NCBI GenBank assembly: GCA_016191815.1
Contig: JACPVI010000002.1
Location: 1-64,000 of the forward strand
Direction: 5' to 3'
DNA: 64,000 bases
Origin: Myxococcales bacterium
GTDB taxonomy: Bacteria; Myxococcota; Myxococcia; Myxococcales; Myxococcaceae
Shown here: positions 1 through 8,679 of the stretch, in pieces
Layout of the letters: the number at the start of each line of letters is the position of its first letter
Position numbering within the stretch: position 1 is the stretch's first letter
Notes under the pieces: model-generated
The model's input: only the letters and a program-made list of their open reading frames with translations
Database searches by the model: none
What the model was told of the DNA's origin: nothing
Program-made: the position numbers and the translations under genes

Positions 1-318
1 CCGGCGGCCCTCCGCAGGGAGGTGTACGAAAGGGACGGAGGGCGGTGCACCTACGTGAGCGGCGACGGCCGGCGCTGCTCCGAAACCGGCGGACTGGAGT
101 TCGACCACCTCGACGGTTTCGCCCGAGTCGGAGAGCACCGCGCCGGCCGCATCGCGCTCAAGTGCCGCGCGCACAACCAGCACGCCGCGGATGCGCTGTA
201 CGGCCGCGCCTTCATGGACGACAAGCGCCACCGTATCCGCCCCGGGGCGGATAACTCGGCGAGCGGGACCGCGAACTCGCCGCGCCAGTTGGACACCAAC
301 CAGGTGCGCCTCTTGTGA
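1..318 (+). CDS. HNH endonuclease-like protein, C-terminal part (5' end outside window)
   Basis: The frame is open from base 1 and ends at 318, so only about 105 C-terminal residues are present; the first internal start (GTG, 22) lies inside the conserved core and is not the real start. The core reads REVYERDGGRCTYV, a second Cys a few residues on, LEFDHLDGFARVG with the Asp-His pair, then LKCRAHNQHAAD with the closing Asn/His. This is the HNH nuclease arrangement, very abundant in Anaeromyxobacter-type genomes. HNH proteins cut DNA using one metal ion; the substrate here is unknown. The last 30 residues are low-complexity and not part of the fold. Confidence 0.8.
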   Translation, partial: PAALRREVYERDGGRCTYVSGDGRRCSETGGLEFDHLDGFARVGEHRAGRIALKCRAHNQHAADALYGRAFMDDKRHRIRPGADNSASGTANSPRQLDTNQVRLL

Positions 319-491
319 CGCGCGGTCGTTCCCGAAGGCGTACCGAGCGAAACCGTCGCTGGAAGTCGGCACGGCACGTGCGGACGAGCGCCGGCGTGCG
401 CACCGGCCCCCCCCTCGCTCCTCAAGGCAATGCCAAGAAAAAGGCGAAACCCGAGTCTGAGAGAAGCCTCGGCGCTCCGGCCGGCGGACCC

Positions 492-884
492 TTACCCCTT
501 CTTGTGGCGCTGGGCTGCCGTCTTGATGAGCGAGGTCGAGTAGGTGTCGGGCCCGTAGCGGCCGAGGATCTCCGGCTCACTCTGCCCTGGCTTCGGCGCC
601 TTGAGCAGGAAGGGGCCGCGATTGCCCTCTCGGAGCGCGTAGTCTCCGGCGGGCTTGATGGCCTGCACGGTCATCCCCGGGCCGGCGAGCTTCCCGAAGA
701 GGACTTCCTTCACCCTCAGCTCGACCACCTGGCGCGCAGCCTTGCCGGGCACGTCGGTGGCGTCCGGGGGCGCCTTCGGAGCGCGCTCTTGCAGGTCCTG
801 CACGACGATGCGGGCGACCTCGGCGATCACCGCCGCTGATGCGTCGGGGATGACCTCATCGATCGGTTCGGGGGGAATGGCCAT
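492..884 (-). CDS. Hypothetical protein downstream of calpain-like protease
   Basis: A 130-residue protein I do not recognise. It has no signal peptide, membrane segment or cysteine. The middle (VVELRVKEVLFGKLAGPG, then YALREGNRGPFLLK) looks like alternating beta strands and suggests a small beta-sandwich; the end is basic (RHKKG). It starts 24 nt after the calpain-like gene stops, on the same strand, so the two are probably co-transcribed. A role as partner, inhibitor or chaperone of the protease is only a guess from position. Confidence 0.6.
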   Translation of the reverse strand: MAIPPEPIDEVIPDASAAVIAEVARIVVQDLQERAPKAPPDATDVPGKAARQVVELRVKEVLFGKLAGPGMTVQAIKPAGDYALREGNRGPFLLKAPKPGQSEPEILGRYGPDTYSTSLIKTAAQRHKKG

Positions 885-908
885 CGCTGTCCTCCGGCCG
901 AAAGGCCG

Positions 909-2642
909 CTACTGGTCCACGATGTGGAAGCTCTGGTACAGCCTGACGAACTCGGACAGCTCGAGCTTGAAAAAGCCGTCGTTCCTTCCGTCGTTGCCGG
1001 GCTCGCTCTGGCCCCAAGGGTTTCGCAAGAGCACGTACCTCTTGCCGTCGGTCACCTCGGTGCCGAGGACCGAGTAGGCGTGGTTGGCGTAGACGCCGCT
1101 GTTGGTGTAGCGCGCGGCCTCGTCCTTGCCGTAGGTCCCCGCGGCCATCGGCTGCTGGTTCTCCATCCCGCGGGTGATGCGCTCGAAGACGCGGTCCGCG
1201 GTGGCGTCGTTGACCGAGTGGTAGTTGTACGGCCGCCCCATCACCTCGCTCATCACCTGTCCGGCCACTCCGCCGTGCCCGATCGCGTCGTAGCCGCGGT
1301 CGGTGCCGCCCTTCCACTCGGCGTAGGCCTTCTCGATGATGGGGAACCACAGCTCCATCTTGTCCGGCTCCGTACTGCCGCCGAGGCTGCCCCCGTACAC
1401 CGGCCCGCCCCAGGACCGCGCGAAGAGGTCTCCATCGACGGTCACCTCGTGCTTGAGGCCGGCGCCGCCCCACATGTTGCTCTCGTGGAAGGCGACCGTG
1501 TAGGTGCCGTCCCCGTTGTCCTTGATCATCTCGCGGATCTTCTCCGGATGGGCGTGGGCCACGGCGGCCAGCGCGGCGGGGAAGTAGCAGTTGCCGATCG
1601 CGCCCTGGCGCACGTCGGCGGAGCTCGGGTCGTCGATGTACAGCGGCCCAGTGAAGCGCGTCTTGGAGAACCGGGCGGTGCCGTCGGCGTTCCGGTCGTC
1701 GGAGACCGCGGCCGGATCGGGCAGGTCCCGGCCCGGCCCGACGTTGTCGCCGCCCGGCACCTTCAGCGTTCCCGCCACCGTGGCGAAATTGGTGTTGTTC
1801 ACCCCGTCGCTCACCGCCACCGAGAAGGTGTCGCCGGCCCTGCCGTTGAGCTTGAGGTCCGGCGGGAGCGAGCCGTTTTCGGTGACCCGGACGTCCTTGG
1901 ACTCCTGGGTGCGGGTGTTGGTGATACGCAACGTCGCTCCCGGCTCCGAGAGTGGCCGCGCGGTGTTGTGGGTGGCGCTCACCGTGCCGTCGGAAGCGGC
2001 GGCCAGGTCGATGCGCTCGAGGTTCGCCGCCGCGTTTCGCGAGTCGGTGGCCTCGATGCCCTTCGCCTTGATGGTGACCCAATCGCTGGTCGTCCCGTCG
2101 GCAGCGCGCGAGCGCAGGCGGACCACGTCCCCCTCCTTCATGTCCGGGAGGGTGCCGCTGAACTTGCCGAGCTCGTCGGCGCGGCCCACCACCATGGTGT
2201 CGGTGAGGTGCAGCCGGCCGGCCGGGGCGGTGGAGAGGTTGATCGCCTCGATCGTCTCTCCCGGCTTGGCGGTGCCCTGGAGCCCGCGGCTCTGGTCGCC
2301 GGTGATGGTGAGCGGGCCGAAGGTCGCCTGCAGCGCCGCGCGGCCGGTCAACGCCTCGAGGAAGTTCTTCGCGCCCGGGTCCATCTGGAAGCCGGACTGA
2401 TCCAGCAGCGTCTCCAGGTCGCGCTTCTCCACCGAGGAGAGCCCGCCCCTGGCGAGATCGAATTGCTCCTGGCGACTGATGCCCGGCCGGGTGAGCTGGG
2501 AGAGCACGCTGGAGGCCGCCCTGTCCCAGCGGTCGCCCACGCCCGCGAGCAGCTCGAGCACGTTGCGGTCGTCGAGCTTCGGGTTCGGCTGCCGCTGTAG
2601 ATTCTCCGTGAAAGAGCGGATTTCCCTGTCGACGATACGCAC
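909..2642 (-). CDS. Calpain-family (C2) cysteine protease
   Basis: A 577-residue protein whose C-terminal 240 residues carry the papain-like calpain core. Catalytic Cys352 sits in QGAIGNCYFPAAL, His521 in ANHAYSVLG and Asn541 in VLLRNPWGQ, the three positions expected for clan CA family C2. The first 100 residues are helical and residues 105-300 look like beta-rich repeats. I see no calcium-binding EF-hands and no signal peptide. The start is GTG at 2642 with AGGAGG at 2648-2653, five bases upstream. Bacterial calpain homologues are soluble regulatory or secreted proteases; the target is unknown. The small gene 24 nt downstream is probably in the same transcript. Confidence 0.85.
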   Translation of the reverse strand: MRIVDREIRSFTENLQRQPNPKLDDRNVLELLAGVGDRWDRAASSVLSQLTRPGISRQEQFDLARGGLSSVEKRDLETLLDQSGFQMDPGAKNFLEALTGRAALQATFGPLTITGDQSRGLQGTAKPGETIEAINLSTAPAGRLHLTDTMVVGRADELGKFSGTLPDMKEGDVVRLRSRAADGTTSDWVTIKAKGIEATDSRNAAANLERIDLAAASDGTVSATHNTARPLSEPGATLRITNTRTQESKDVRVTENGSLPPDLKLNGRAGDTFSVAVSDGVNNTNFATVAGTLKVPGGDNVGPGRDLPDPAAVSDDRNADGTARFSKTRFTGPLYIDDPSSADVRQGAIGNCYFPAALAAVAHAHPEKIREMIKDNGDGTYTVAFHESNMWGGAGLKHEVTVDGDLFARSWGGPVYGGSLGGSTEPDKMELWFPIIEKAYAEWKGGTDRGYDAIGHGGVAGQVMSEVMGRPYNYHSVNDATADRVFERITRGMENQQPMAAGTYGKDEAARYTNSGVYANHAYSVLGTEVTDGKRYVLLRNPWGQSEPGNDGRNDGFFKLELSEFVRLYQSFHIVDQ

Positions 2643-2687
2643 GAGTGCCTCCTGCCGGTTCCGGCGCCGAGGGGGTTGGCAGAGGTC

Positions 2688-2712
2688 ACACCATTCTTTC
2701 GGTTGGTGTCAA
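2688..2712 (-). promoter_or_regulatory. Operator-like inverted repeat overlapping a TTGACA -35 box
   Basis: Upstream of the calpain-like gene, ACACCA and TGGTGT form a perfect 6-bp inverted repeat with 10 bp between them (2688-2709). On the minus strand TTGACA occupies 2712-2707, so the repeat overlaps a perfect -35 hexamer. No good -10 is visible 17 bp further on, so the promoter call is weak. The pattern fits a dimeric regulator acting at this promoter. Confidence 0.35.
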
Positions 2713-2842
2713 CCCGGCCTCGCGATTCCGGAACAGCGCCCGCGCGGTCGCGCTTGGCCCAGGACGACCGGTGACGGAGTGCAACCGCCGGGCGCGGTAC
2801 CGGGACCGCACCCGTTGGCCCACGGCGTTCCGGGATAGCCGG

Positions 2843-3859
2843 CTACTCCCGCAGTCGGCCGGGCGCGTAGTCGCCGACGTAAAGCGCCTGGGGGACGCTG
2901 GCGTTCGGGTCGCCGATGCCGCGGTAGGCATCGAAGATCTTGCCGTTGATCACCACCGCATCCGAGCCGTAGCGCCAGCCGTCGCCCACCGCGCGGCTGG
3001 GGTGGTTCACCACCCGGTGGGCGTCGTAGCCCGCCGCGCGCAAAGCGCCGATCACCTCGGTCATGATCCTGTACGCCACCTGCCGGTCATCGACCGCGAA
3101 CCAGTCGGGGTGCTGCTCCTTCACCCATCGCGCCGCGCTCTTCACCGCGGACTCGAGGCTGCCCTTGTCGATCGGTGCGGTCGCATAGTGCGGCAGCATC
3201 GGCACCGTCGAGAGCGGCGCTCCTGGCTCGGTGGGGGCGCCGCCCGGCCCGGTCGGAGGAGTCGGGTCGGTCGGCTCCGGTGGCCGCGGGCCGTTCCCGT
3301 GTTCGCCGGTCGGCTGCCAGGCGAGCGCGATGTAGCTCGGGTCGTTGCTGCCCGCGCCGCGGACGAAGTCCACCACCTCGCCCCGGGGATTCTCGCGGGT
3401 GTGGATCATCGCCTTGTCGCCGCTCACCCACGAAACCTGGAAGCCCGCCTGCTCCATGCCCGGCTGGATGTACTGCTTGAACCAAGCCTCGGCCTCAGCC
3501 TTGGACTGCGGCATCTTGCCCGCCGCCTGCGCCAGCTTGGCGAAGGTGTACTTGGCCGACTTCGGACGACCGTCGGCACCCATGACCAGATCCGCGGCCA
3601 GCTTCTGCGCGTCGAAGCCGGTGAAGACCGGAGCGCGCGACGGCAGCTGGCTGGCCGGCCGGGAGTCGATGACTGGCGCCCCCGCCGTGCCGCCGGCCGC
3701 CTCGAACGAGTCGCGGGCAACTGGGCTGCTTCCGTTCGACGATGGGGCGGGAGGAACCTGAGCAGCCTGGCCGGCCGCCCGCGCCCGAAGCTCCTTCACG
3801 ATCTCCCGAAGTGCTGCCAGGCCGATTGCCGCGAGCACCCGCTTGAACCCGATTCTCAT
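2843..3859 (-). CDS. Hypothetical protein with Pro-rich linker
   Basis: I chose the inner ATG at 3859 (MRIGFKR...), which gives 338 residues; an ATG at 3877 would add six. A short hydrophobic stretch (VLAAIGLAALREIV) near the N-terminus could be a weak anchor. Residues around 80-190 (TGFDAQKLAADLV onward) and the final 110 (SAARWVKEQHPDW to the end) look like two compact domains joined by a Pro/Gly/Thr linker. I do not recognise either domain. It lies upstream of the calpain-like gene on the same strand with a 200-bp gap that has its own candidate promoter, so it is probably a separate transcript. Confidence 0.55.
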   Translation of the reverse strand: MRIGFKRVLAAIGLAALREIVKELRARAAGQAAQVPPAPSSNGSSPVARDSFEAAGGTAGAPVIDSRPASQLPSRAPVFTGFDAQKLAADLVMGADGRPKSAKYTFAKLAQAAGKMPQSKAEAEAWFKQYIQPGMEQAGFQVSWVSGDKAMIHTRENPRGEVVDFVRGAGSNDPSYIALAWQPTGEHGNGPRPPEPTDPTPPTGPGGAPTEPGAPLSTVPMLPHYATAPIDKGSLESAVKSAARWVKEQHPDWFAVDDRQVAYRIMTEVIGALRAAGYDAHRVVNHPSRAVGDGWRYGSDAVVINGKIFDAYRGIGDPNASVPQALYVGDYAPGRLRE

Positions 3860-3906
3860 CGTTTGATCTCCAAGCAACTGCCCTTTGATGGCTTATCGGC
3901 AGGGAA

Positions 3907-3966
3907 TTCGCGGGGTTGCTCTCAGGCGGTGATAACCGCAGTCTCAGGAACTGAGAACCCCGCGAA
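3907..3966. other. Compact multi-branched inverted repeat (possible structured RNA or recombination site)
   Basis: Two perfect 11-bp arms, TTCGCGGGGTT (3907-3917) and AACCCCGCGAA (3956-3966), enclose two further perfect hairpins: GCGGT-GATA-ACCGC and CTCAG-GAA-CTGAG. Together they make a tidy three-way junction of 60 nt. It lies between divergent genes: 48 nt upstream of the unknown minus-strand gene and 84 nt upstream of mutM. Either strand could fold the same way. No T-run follows, so a simple terminator is unlikely. Confidence 0.5.
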
Positions 3967-4050
3967 GGATGGTGAGAATTCGAGCGCAATCTGCTTGCTG
4001 CTCCAGGGCTGTGCTAGAGCCAGGTGGTTTCGGGGTATTGAGGCGCACGG

Positions 4051-4872
4051 ATGCCCGAGCTGCCCGAGGTCGAAGTCACCCGCCGAAATCTGGAGCGCTG
4101 GCTTTCAGGGCGCAGGGTGATCCGCGCCGAGGCGGAGCGCACCCGCACCTTTCGCGGCTCCAGGCCGGAGCTGTTCGAAGAGCTCCGCGGACGGCTGCTT
4201 TGGGCCTCGCGCCGGGGGAAGTACCTCCTGCTCGAGTTCGAGGGCGGTCGCGGCCTCCTGGTGCACCTCGGCATGACCGGGAAGCTGGTGAAGCGGCAGC
4301 TGGGGACCAAGGAGCCCCACAGCCGTGCGAGGCTCGTCCTCGACGACGGAGAAGTGGTCCACCTTTTGGACACCAGGCTGTTCGCACGGATCGAGGCGGC
4401 GCCTGCGAAGGGGTTGAGGGAGCTGCCGGCCATCGCCGCGCTGGGAATCGACGCGCTCGAGGACGGGCTCACCCCCAAGAAGCTCGAGCAGGCCATCGGC
4501 GACTCGAGGCAGGACTTGAAAGTGGCCCTGATGGACCAGTCGCGCATCGCCGGGCTGGGCAACCTCCACGCCGCCGAGGCCCTGTTCCGGGCCGGCCTCC
4601 ACCCGGCGCGCAAGCCGGCGTCGCTCTCCAAAGAGGAGTGGAGGCGCCTGTGTCGCGCCATCCGCGACGGCATCTCCTTCGCCATCGAGCGCGAGACCGC
4701 GGAGGAGATGGAGTACGTGGAGGAGCCCGGCGCGGAAAACCCATTTACGGTCTACGGGCGCGGCGGAGAGCCGTGCCTGCGGTGCGGGAAAACGGTGAGG
4801 TCAATCACTCAAGGGGGGCGCACCACCTACTTTTGCCCCTCCTGCCAAAGGAAGAGAGGACGGAGCCGATGA
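4051..4872 (+). CDS. mutM: Formamidopyrimidine-DNA glycosylase (Fpg/MutM)
   Basis: A 273-residue base-excision enzyme that removes 8-oxoguanine and formamidopyrimidines and nicks the abasic site. It starts with the required MPELPEVE (catalytic Pro2 and Glu3 after Met removal), keeps Lys57 in RRGKYLLL, and ends in the four-Cys zinc finger: Cys242, Cys245, Cys262 and Cys265. Length is normal for the family. Its stop overlaps the ATG of the epimerase gene (ATGA at 4869-4872), so the two are translated together although their functions are unrelated. Confidence 0.97.
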   Translation: MPELPEVEVTRRNLERWLSGRRVIRAEAERTRTFRGSRPELFEELRGRLLWASRRGKYLLLEFEGGRGLLVHLGMTGKLVKRQLGTKEPHSRARLVLDDGEVVHLLDTRLFARIEAAPAKGLRELPAIAALGIDALEDGLTPKKLEQAIGDSRQDLKVALMDQSRIAGLGNLHAAEALFRAGLHPARKPASLSKEEWRRLCRAIRDGISFAIERETAEEMEYVEEPGAENPFTVYGRGGEPCLRCGKTVRSITQGGRTTYFCPSCQRKRGRSR

Positions 4873-5300
4873 GCGCAGTGAAGTGCTTGGGGCTGGACCA
4901 TGTGGCGATCGCCGTCTCGGAGCTGGAGCGCGCCATCGAGCTGTACCGGGACGCGTTCGGGCTGCCGCTATCGGAGGTGGAGGAAGTCCCCGAACAAAAA
5001 ACAAAGGCGGCCATCTTCGGCCACGGCCGCGGGAGGGTGGAGCTGCTCTGCCCGACGGTGGAGGACAGCCCGGTGGCCCGCTTCCTCAAGAAGCGCGGGG
5101 AGGGCCTGCACCACCTCTGCCTCGAGGTGGAGGACATCGAAGCGGCGATGGCCGAGCTGAGGGCGAAGGGCGCGCCGCTGATTGACCAGGTGCCGCGGCC
5201 CGGCGCCGGCGGAGCGAAGGTGGCCTTCATCCACCCCCAGGGCTGCTTCGGAGTTCTGGTGGAGCTTCGAGAAGGGCCGAAGGGCCAACAAGCAAATTGA
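4869..5300 (+). CDS. mce: Methylmalonyl-CoA epimerase
   Basis: A 143-residue vicinal-oxygen-chelate (glyoxalase-fold) protein. It interconverts (S)- and (R)-methylmalonyl-CoA between propionyl-CoA carboxylase and methylmalonyl-CoA mutase. Two beta-alpha-beta repeats are visible: GLDHVAIAVSELERAIELYR with the metal His, and GLHHLCLEVEDIEAAM with the second; the closing GVLVELRE supplies the metal Glu. The start is the ATG that overlaps the mutM stop; longer in-frame reading upstream is just the other frame of mutM. A cobalamin adenosyltransferase at 53 kb fits the same pathway. Confidence 0.9.
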   Translation: MSAVKCLGLDHVAIAVSELERAIELYRDAFGLPLSEVEEVPEQKTKAAIFGHGRGRVELLCPTVEDSPVARFLKKRGEGLHHLCLEVEDIEAAMAELRAKGAPLIDQVPRPGAGGAKVAFIHPQGCFGVLVELREGPKGQQAN

Positions 5301-5325
5301 CACCCCCGGATGCGGCCGCTTAACT
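5297..5325 (+). promoter_or_regulatory. Candidate sigma-70 promoter for the barrel-protein gene
   Basis: TTGACA at 5297-5302 is followed by a 17-bp spacer and TTAACT at 5320-5325. The -35 is perfect, the -10 matches three of six consensus bases. It starts inside the stop codon of the epimerase gene and lies 45 bp before the ATG at 5371. Confidence 0.4.
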
Positions 5326-5370
5326 GCCGCGCCCTCGCAGCAAAGACGAAGGAAAGGGAGATCCACTCCT

Positions 5371-7212
5371 ATGGCCAGTCACCGCCCCGAGCGCAGTCGA
5401 GCGGTGCTTCTCGCGGCGCTGCTCGCTTCCCAGGCGGCCTATTCCCAGGCCGGAGCCGAGGTCTCCGACAAGCCCGCGAGCGCGCCCACCGGCGACAAGG
5501 AAGTCGAGGAGCTTCGCCGCGAGCTGGAGGCCACCAGGAAGGAGCTGAAGGAAGTCCGCGAGGAGTTCCGCGCCCAGCTGGCCACCCAGTCCGCCGCCCA
5601 GGCCTGGGAGGAGGAGTGGGTCGAGGAGAAGAGGAAGCTGGAGCTGTTCGTCCCGGACGGCTATTTCCGGGTGCGGCCGGACCTCTTCCACAAGTTCGAT
5701 CTGGCCCGGCAACCAGACCCTTCGGGCTTCCCGCTCTTCCCGCGCTCGCCGACCTCCGAGCTCAACCGCACCCAGGCGGGGGTCAACATGCGGTTCAGGT
5801 TCGAGCCCACCTTCAACATCTCCGAGGAGGTCCGCCTGCGGCTGCAGCTGGACGCCCTGGACAACGTGCTGTTGGGCTCGACGCCGGACTACGCCTATAG
5901 CCGTTTCGCCCTGGTGGGCTACCCCTACGATCGGGACCAGTTCTCCATCTTCTCGGAGTCGCAAGTTCCCCCCAGGAGTGGCCTCAACGCGCTCCAGGAC
6001 TCCATCTCGCTCAAGCGCGTCTATGGCGAGGTGAGCACTCCGGTGGGCATCCTCCGGTTCGGCCGCATGGGCTCGCACTGGGGCCTGGGCATGGTCCGGA
6101 ACGACGGCAACTGCCCGGAGTGCGACTTCGGCGACCACGTCGATCGGCTGATGTTCGTCACCGAGCCGTTCACCGGAATCTACGTGACCCCCATGCTGGA
6201 GCTCAACCTCGAGGGCCCCTCCTCCGCCCGCCAGGGGGGGGGCGGCCAGCCGTTCGACCTGTCCAACGAAGACGATGCCCACGGCTACGTGGTGGCCATC
6301 GCCCGGAGGGACACCGAGCAGCAGGCGAGGGCCAAGCTGGAGAACAACCTCCACGTGCTCAACTACGGGCTGCACTTCACGTACCGTATCCAGCGCAATG
6401 ACCCGGCGGAGTTTCTCGGCCAGCCCTTCCAAGGGGAGGGAGGAGAGCTGAAAGGCTTCGGCTACGTCCCGCGCGGGGGGACCCTCTACATCCCCGACCT
6501 GTGGGCGAAGTACGAGCGGAAGCTGTTCAGCTTGGAGCTGGAGGCGGCGGCCGTGCTGGGAACGATCGGCAACCGCGCGCAGACGGCCGGTGAGGCCGAG
6601 ACGACCGATGCGGCCCAGCCCATCAACGTCATTCAGTTCGGAGGCGTGGCGCGAGGCGAGTACCGCCTGATGGAGGGCTCGCTCCGCCTCCGGATGGAGC
6701 TGGGCTTCGCCTCGGGAGACGACGCTCCCGGCTTCGGCAATTTCCCGCGGCGCCGGGGGGCCTCCGGAGTCAGCCAGGCGGGCGACATCGACGGCCCACA
6801 GTTCGGCTGCCGCGCCACCGGCTGCGACGACACCATCCGCAATTTCCGCTTCAACCGCGACTACCGCATCGACCTCGTCCTCTGGAGGGAGATCCTCGGC
6901 GGAGTCACCGACGCGATCTATGCCAAGCCGACGCTCGAGTACAAAGTGGCGGAGGGCTTCCACCTCTACGCGAGCGCCATCTACTCGCGGTCGGTGTACG
7001 CCCAGTCCACGCCCTCGTCGGTGGACCCCAACCTGGGGGTGGAGCTGAACGGCGGGGCGCGCTACGAGACCGAGGACGGCTTCTTCGCCGCGATCGACTG
7101 GGGCATCCTCTTCCCCTTGGGTGGCCTCGGCGACACCCGGCCCACCGCCCAGGGCACCCAGCTCGACGGCCCCGCCCAGGCGCTCAGGGGGGCCGTCGGG
7201 GTGCGTTTCTAG
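5371..7212 (+). CDS. Probable outer-membrane beta-barrel protein (TIGR04551-like)
   Basis: A 613-residue protein. The ATG at 5371 gives a signal peptide (VLLAALLASQAAYSQAGA), then a short coiled coil (EELRRELEATRKELKEV) and a long region of alternating aromatic/polar strands typical of an outer-membrane barrel, ending in the barrel-like GAVGVRF with a terminal Phe. Motifs such as LELFVPDGYFRVRPDLFHKF and NMRFRFEPTFNISEEVRLR resemble the myxobacterial family I remember as TIGR04551; that assignment is from memory. A short coiled coil before a barrel recalls porins that trimerise or touch peptidoglycan. Transport substrate is unknown. Confidence 0.65.
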   Translation: MASHRPERSRAVLLAALLASQAAYSQAGAEVSDKPASAPTGDKEVEELRRELEATRKELKEVREEFRAQLATQSAAQAWEEEWVEEKRKLELFVPDGYFRVRPDLFHKFDLARQPDPSGFPLFPRSPTSELNRTQAGVNMRFRFEPTFNISEEVRLRLQLDALDNVLLGSTPDYAYSRFALVGYPYDRDQFSIFSESQVPPRSGLNALQDSISLKRVYGEVSTPVGILRFGRMGSHWGLGMVRNDGNCPECDFGDHVDRLMFVTEPFTGIYVTPMLELNLEGPSSARQGGGGQPFDLSNEDDAHGYVVAIARRDTEQQARAKLENNLHVLNYGLHFTYRIQRNDPAEFLGQPFQGEGGELKGFGYVPRGGTLYIPDLWAKYERKLFSLELEAAAVLGTIGNRAQTAGEAETTDAAQPINVIQFGGVARGEYRLMEGSLRLRMELGFASGDDAPGFGNFPRRRGASGVSQAGDIDGPQFGCRATGCDDTIRNFRFNRDYRIDLVLWREILGGVTDAIYAKPTLEYKVAEGFHLYASAIYSRSVYAQSTPSSVDPNLGVELNGGARYETEDGFFAAIDWGILFPLGGLGDTRPTAQGTQLDGPAQALRGAVGVRF

Positions 7213-7252
7213 TCGAGCGTCGAGGGTCGAGTGTCGAGGGTCCGCGTCGAGC
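7212..7252 (+). repeat. Tandem GTCGAGN heptamers
   Basis: Four back-to-back heptamers, GTCGAG followed by a variable base, run from 7212 to 7239, and a fifth copy lies at 7246-7252. They begin at the last base of the barrel-gene stop codon and run into the start of the lptM-like gene. The same motif fills the etfB-etfA gap and appears in decayed form around 51.02 and 53.9 kb. Confidence 0.8.
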
Positions 7253-7422
7253 GACCGTTGAGCGCCGCCAGGGTCCTGGGCTGGGGATTGCTCGCGACTT
7301 GCCTGGCGTGCGGCGTCAAGGGGCCCCCTCGGCCTCCCACCGAGGAGCCCACTCGCTCCGCGCCTCCGGCGGATGCGCCCGCCCCCGACGCCGGTTGCCA
7401 AGGCTGCCCCGCGCGGCCATGA
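7231..7422 (+). CDS. lptM: Small LptM-like lipoprotein
   Basis: A 63-residue lipoprotein with signal peptide ending in lipobox LACG and the hallmark CGVKGPPRPP right after the Cys. The same CG-KGP start marks LptM (YifL), which helps the LptD/E lipopolysaccharide translocon mature at the outer membrane, and which is usually encoded just before lysA, as here. The rest is Pro/Ala-rich with two more Cys. The first start (GTG 7231) lies within the heptamer repeat; TTG at 7258 is a possible later start that still keeps the signal peptide. The stop overlaps the lysA ATG (ATGA, 7419-7422). Confidence 0.75.
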   Translation: MSRVRVERPLSAARVLGWGLLATCLACGVKGPPRPPTEEPTRSAPPADAPAPDAGCQGCPARP

Positions 7423-8663
7423 ATCACTTCGCCTACCGCGCCCATCAGCTCTTCGCCGAGCAGGTGCCGCTCTCGGCAATCGCCCGAGAGGTCGGCACCC
7501 CTACCTACGTCTACTCGAGCGCTACCCTGAAAAGACACTTCCGGGTGCTCGACCAGGCCTTCGCCCAGGTGCCCCACCTGCTCTGCTACTCAGTCAAGGC
7601 CTGCCCCAACCTCGCCGTCCTCCACCTCTTCTCCAGGGAGGGAGCTGGCTTCGACATCGTCTCCGGCGGCGAGCTGGAGAGAGTGCTGCGAGCTGACCCC
7701 GACGGCGCCGGGAAGACCGTCTTCTCCGGCGTGGGGAAGTCCGAGGAGGAGCTGGCCGCCGCCCTCAATGCCGGAATCCTCATGTTCAACGTCGAGAGCG
7801 CCGAGGAGCTGCTCCTCCTCGACCGGGTCGGCCGCAGCCTCGGCCGGAAGGCTCCCTTCGCCATCCGCGTCAACCCCGACGTCGATCCCCACACCCACCG
7901 GCACATCGCCACCGGCATCCACACCGCCAAGTTCGGCGTCGCGTTCGCCGAGGCCGCTTCGCTCTACCGCAAGGGCCGGCGCATGCGGGGCCTAAGACCG
8001 CTCGGGCTCGATTGCCACATCGGCTCCCAGCTCGTCGACGCCGCCCCCGTCCGCGCCGCCATCGGAAGGGTCGCCGACCTCTACGGCCGCCTCCAGGGCC
8101 AAGGGCTGGGCTTGCGCTTCCTCGACGTCGGCGGCGGCCTCGGCATCACCTACCGCGAGGAGAGACCCCCTTCCGTCGAGGAGTACGCCTCCGCCGTCTT
8201 CGAGCCTTTGCGAGGCCTCGACACCACCCTCATCCTCGAGCCCGGCAGGGTCCTGGTGGGCAACGCCGGACTTTTGCTCACCCGGGTGCTCTACCGGAAG
8301 CGGATCGGCCAAAAGCAGTTCGTGGTCGTCGACGCCGGGATGAACGACCTCATCCGCCCCGCCCTCTATGAGGCCCATCACGAGCTTTTGCCCGTACGGC
8401 GCCGCCGCGGCGCGGCGGTCACCGCCGACGTGGTGGGGCCGGTCTGCGAGTCCAGCGACGTCCTCGCCCGCGAAAGGCGCCTCACCCTCCCTCGCCAAGG
8501 AGAGCTCCTGGCGGTGATGAGCGCGGGCGCCTACGGGATGAGCATGGCCTCCAACTACAACTCTCGCCGCCGCCCCGCCGAGGTGATGGTCGAGGACCGC
8601 CGCTTCCGCGTCGTCCGCCGGCGGGAGCGGCGAAGCGACCTCTGGCGCGGCGAGAGCCCCTAG
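7419..8663 (+). CDS. lysA: Diaminopimelate decarboxylase
   Basis: A 414-residue fold-type III PLP enzyme that decarboxylates meso-diaminopimelate to L-lysine, the last step of the pathway. The PLP lysine is Lys60 in LCYSVKACPN; the glycine-rich phosphate loop is FLDVGGGLGITY; GPVCESSD carries the active-site Cys supplied to the partner subunit; and EPGRVLVGNAG follows the usual order. The start is the ATG overlapping the lptM stop; upstream in-frame reading is only the other frame of lptM. It is the first of the lysA-dapA-dapB run. Confidence 0.96.
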   Translation: MNHFAYRAHQLFAEQVPLSAIAREVGTPTYVYSSATLKRHFRVLDQAFAQVPHLLCYSVKACPNLAVLHLFSREGAGFDIVSGGELERVLRADPDGAGKTVFSGVGKSEEELAAALNAGILMFNVESAEELLLLDRVGRSLGRKAPFAIRVNPDVDPHTHRHIATGIHTAKFGVAFAEAASLYRKGRRMRGLRPLGLDCHIGSQLVDAAPVRAAIGRVADLYGRLQGQGLGLRFLDVGGGLGITYREERPPSVEEYASAVFEPLRGLDTTLILEPGRVLVGNAGLLLTRVLYRKRIGQKQFVVVDAGMNDLIRPALYEAHHELLPVRRRRGAAVTADVVGPVCESSDVLARERRLTLPRQGELLAVMSAGAYGMSMASNYNSRRRPAEVMVEDRRFRVVRRRERRSDLWRGESP

Positions 8664-8679
8664 GCTATTCGTGCCCGCA

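Noticed and set aside
924-2600. A 558-codon plus-strand open frame opposite the calpain-like gene
   Set aside because: No domain, and the minus strand carries the complete catalytic triad and a strong ribosome-binding site.
5320-7479. A 719-codon minus-strand open frame across the barrel protein and lptM
   Set aside because: Shadow of the plus-strand gene; Arg/Glu/Gly-rich with no domain, while the plus strand has a signal peptide and coding motifs.
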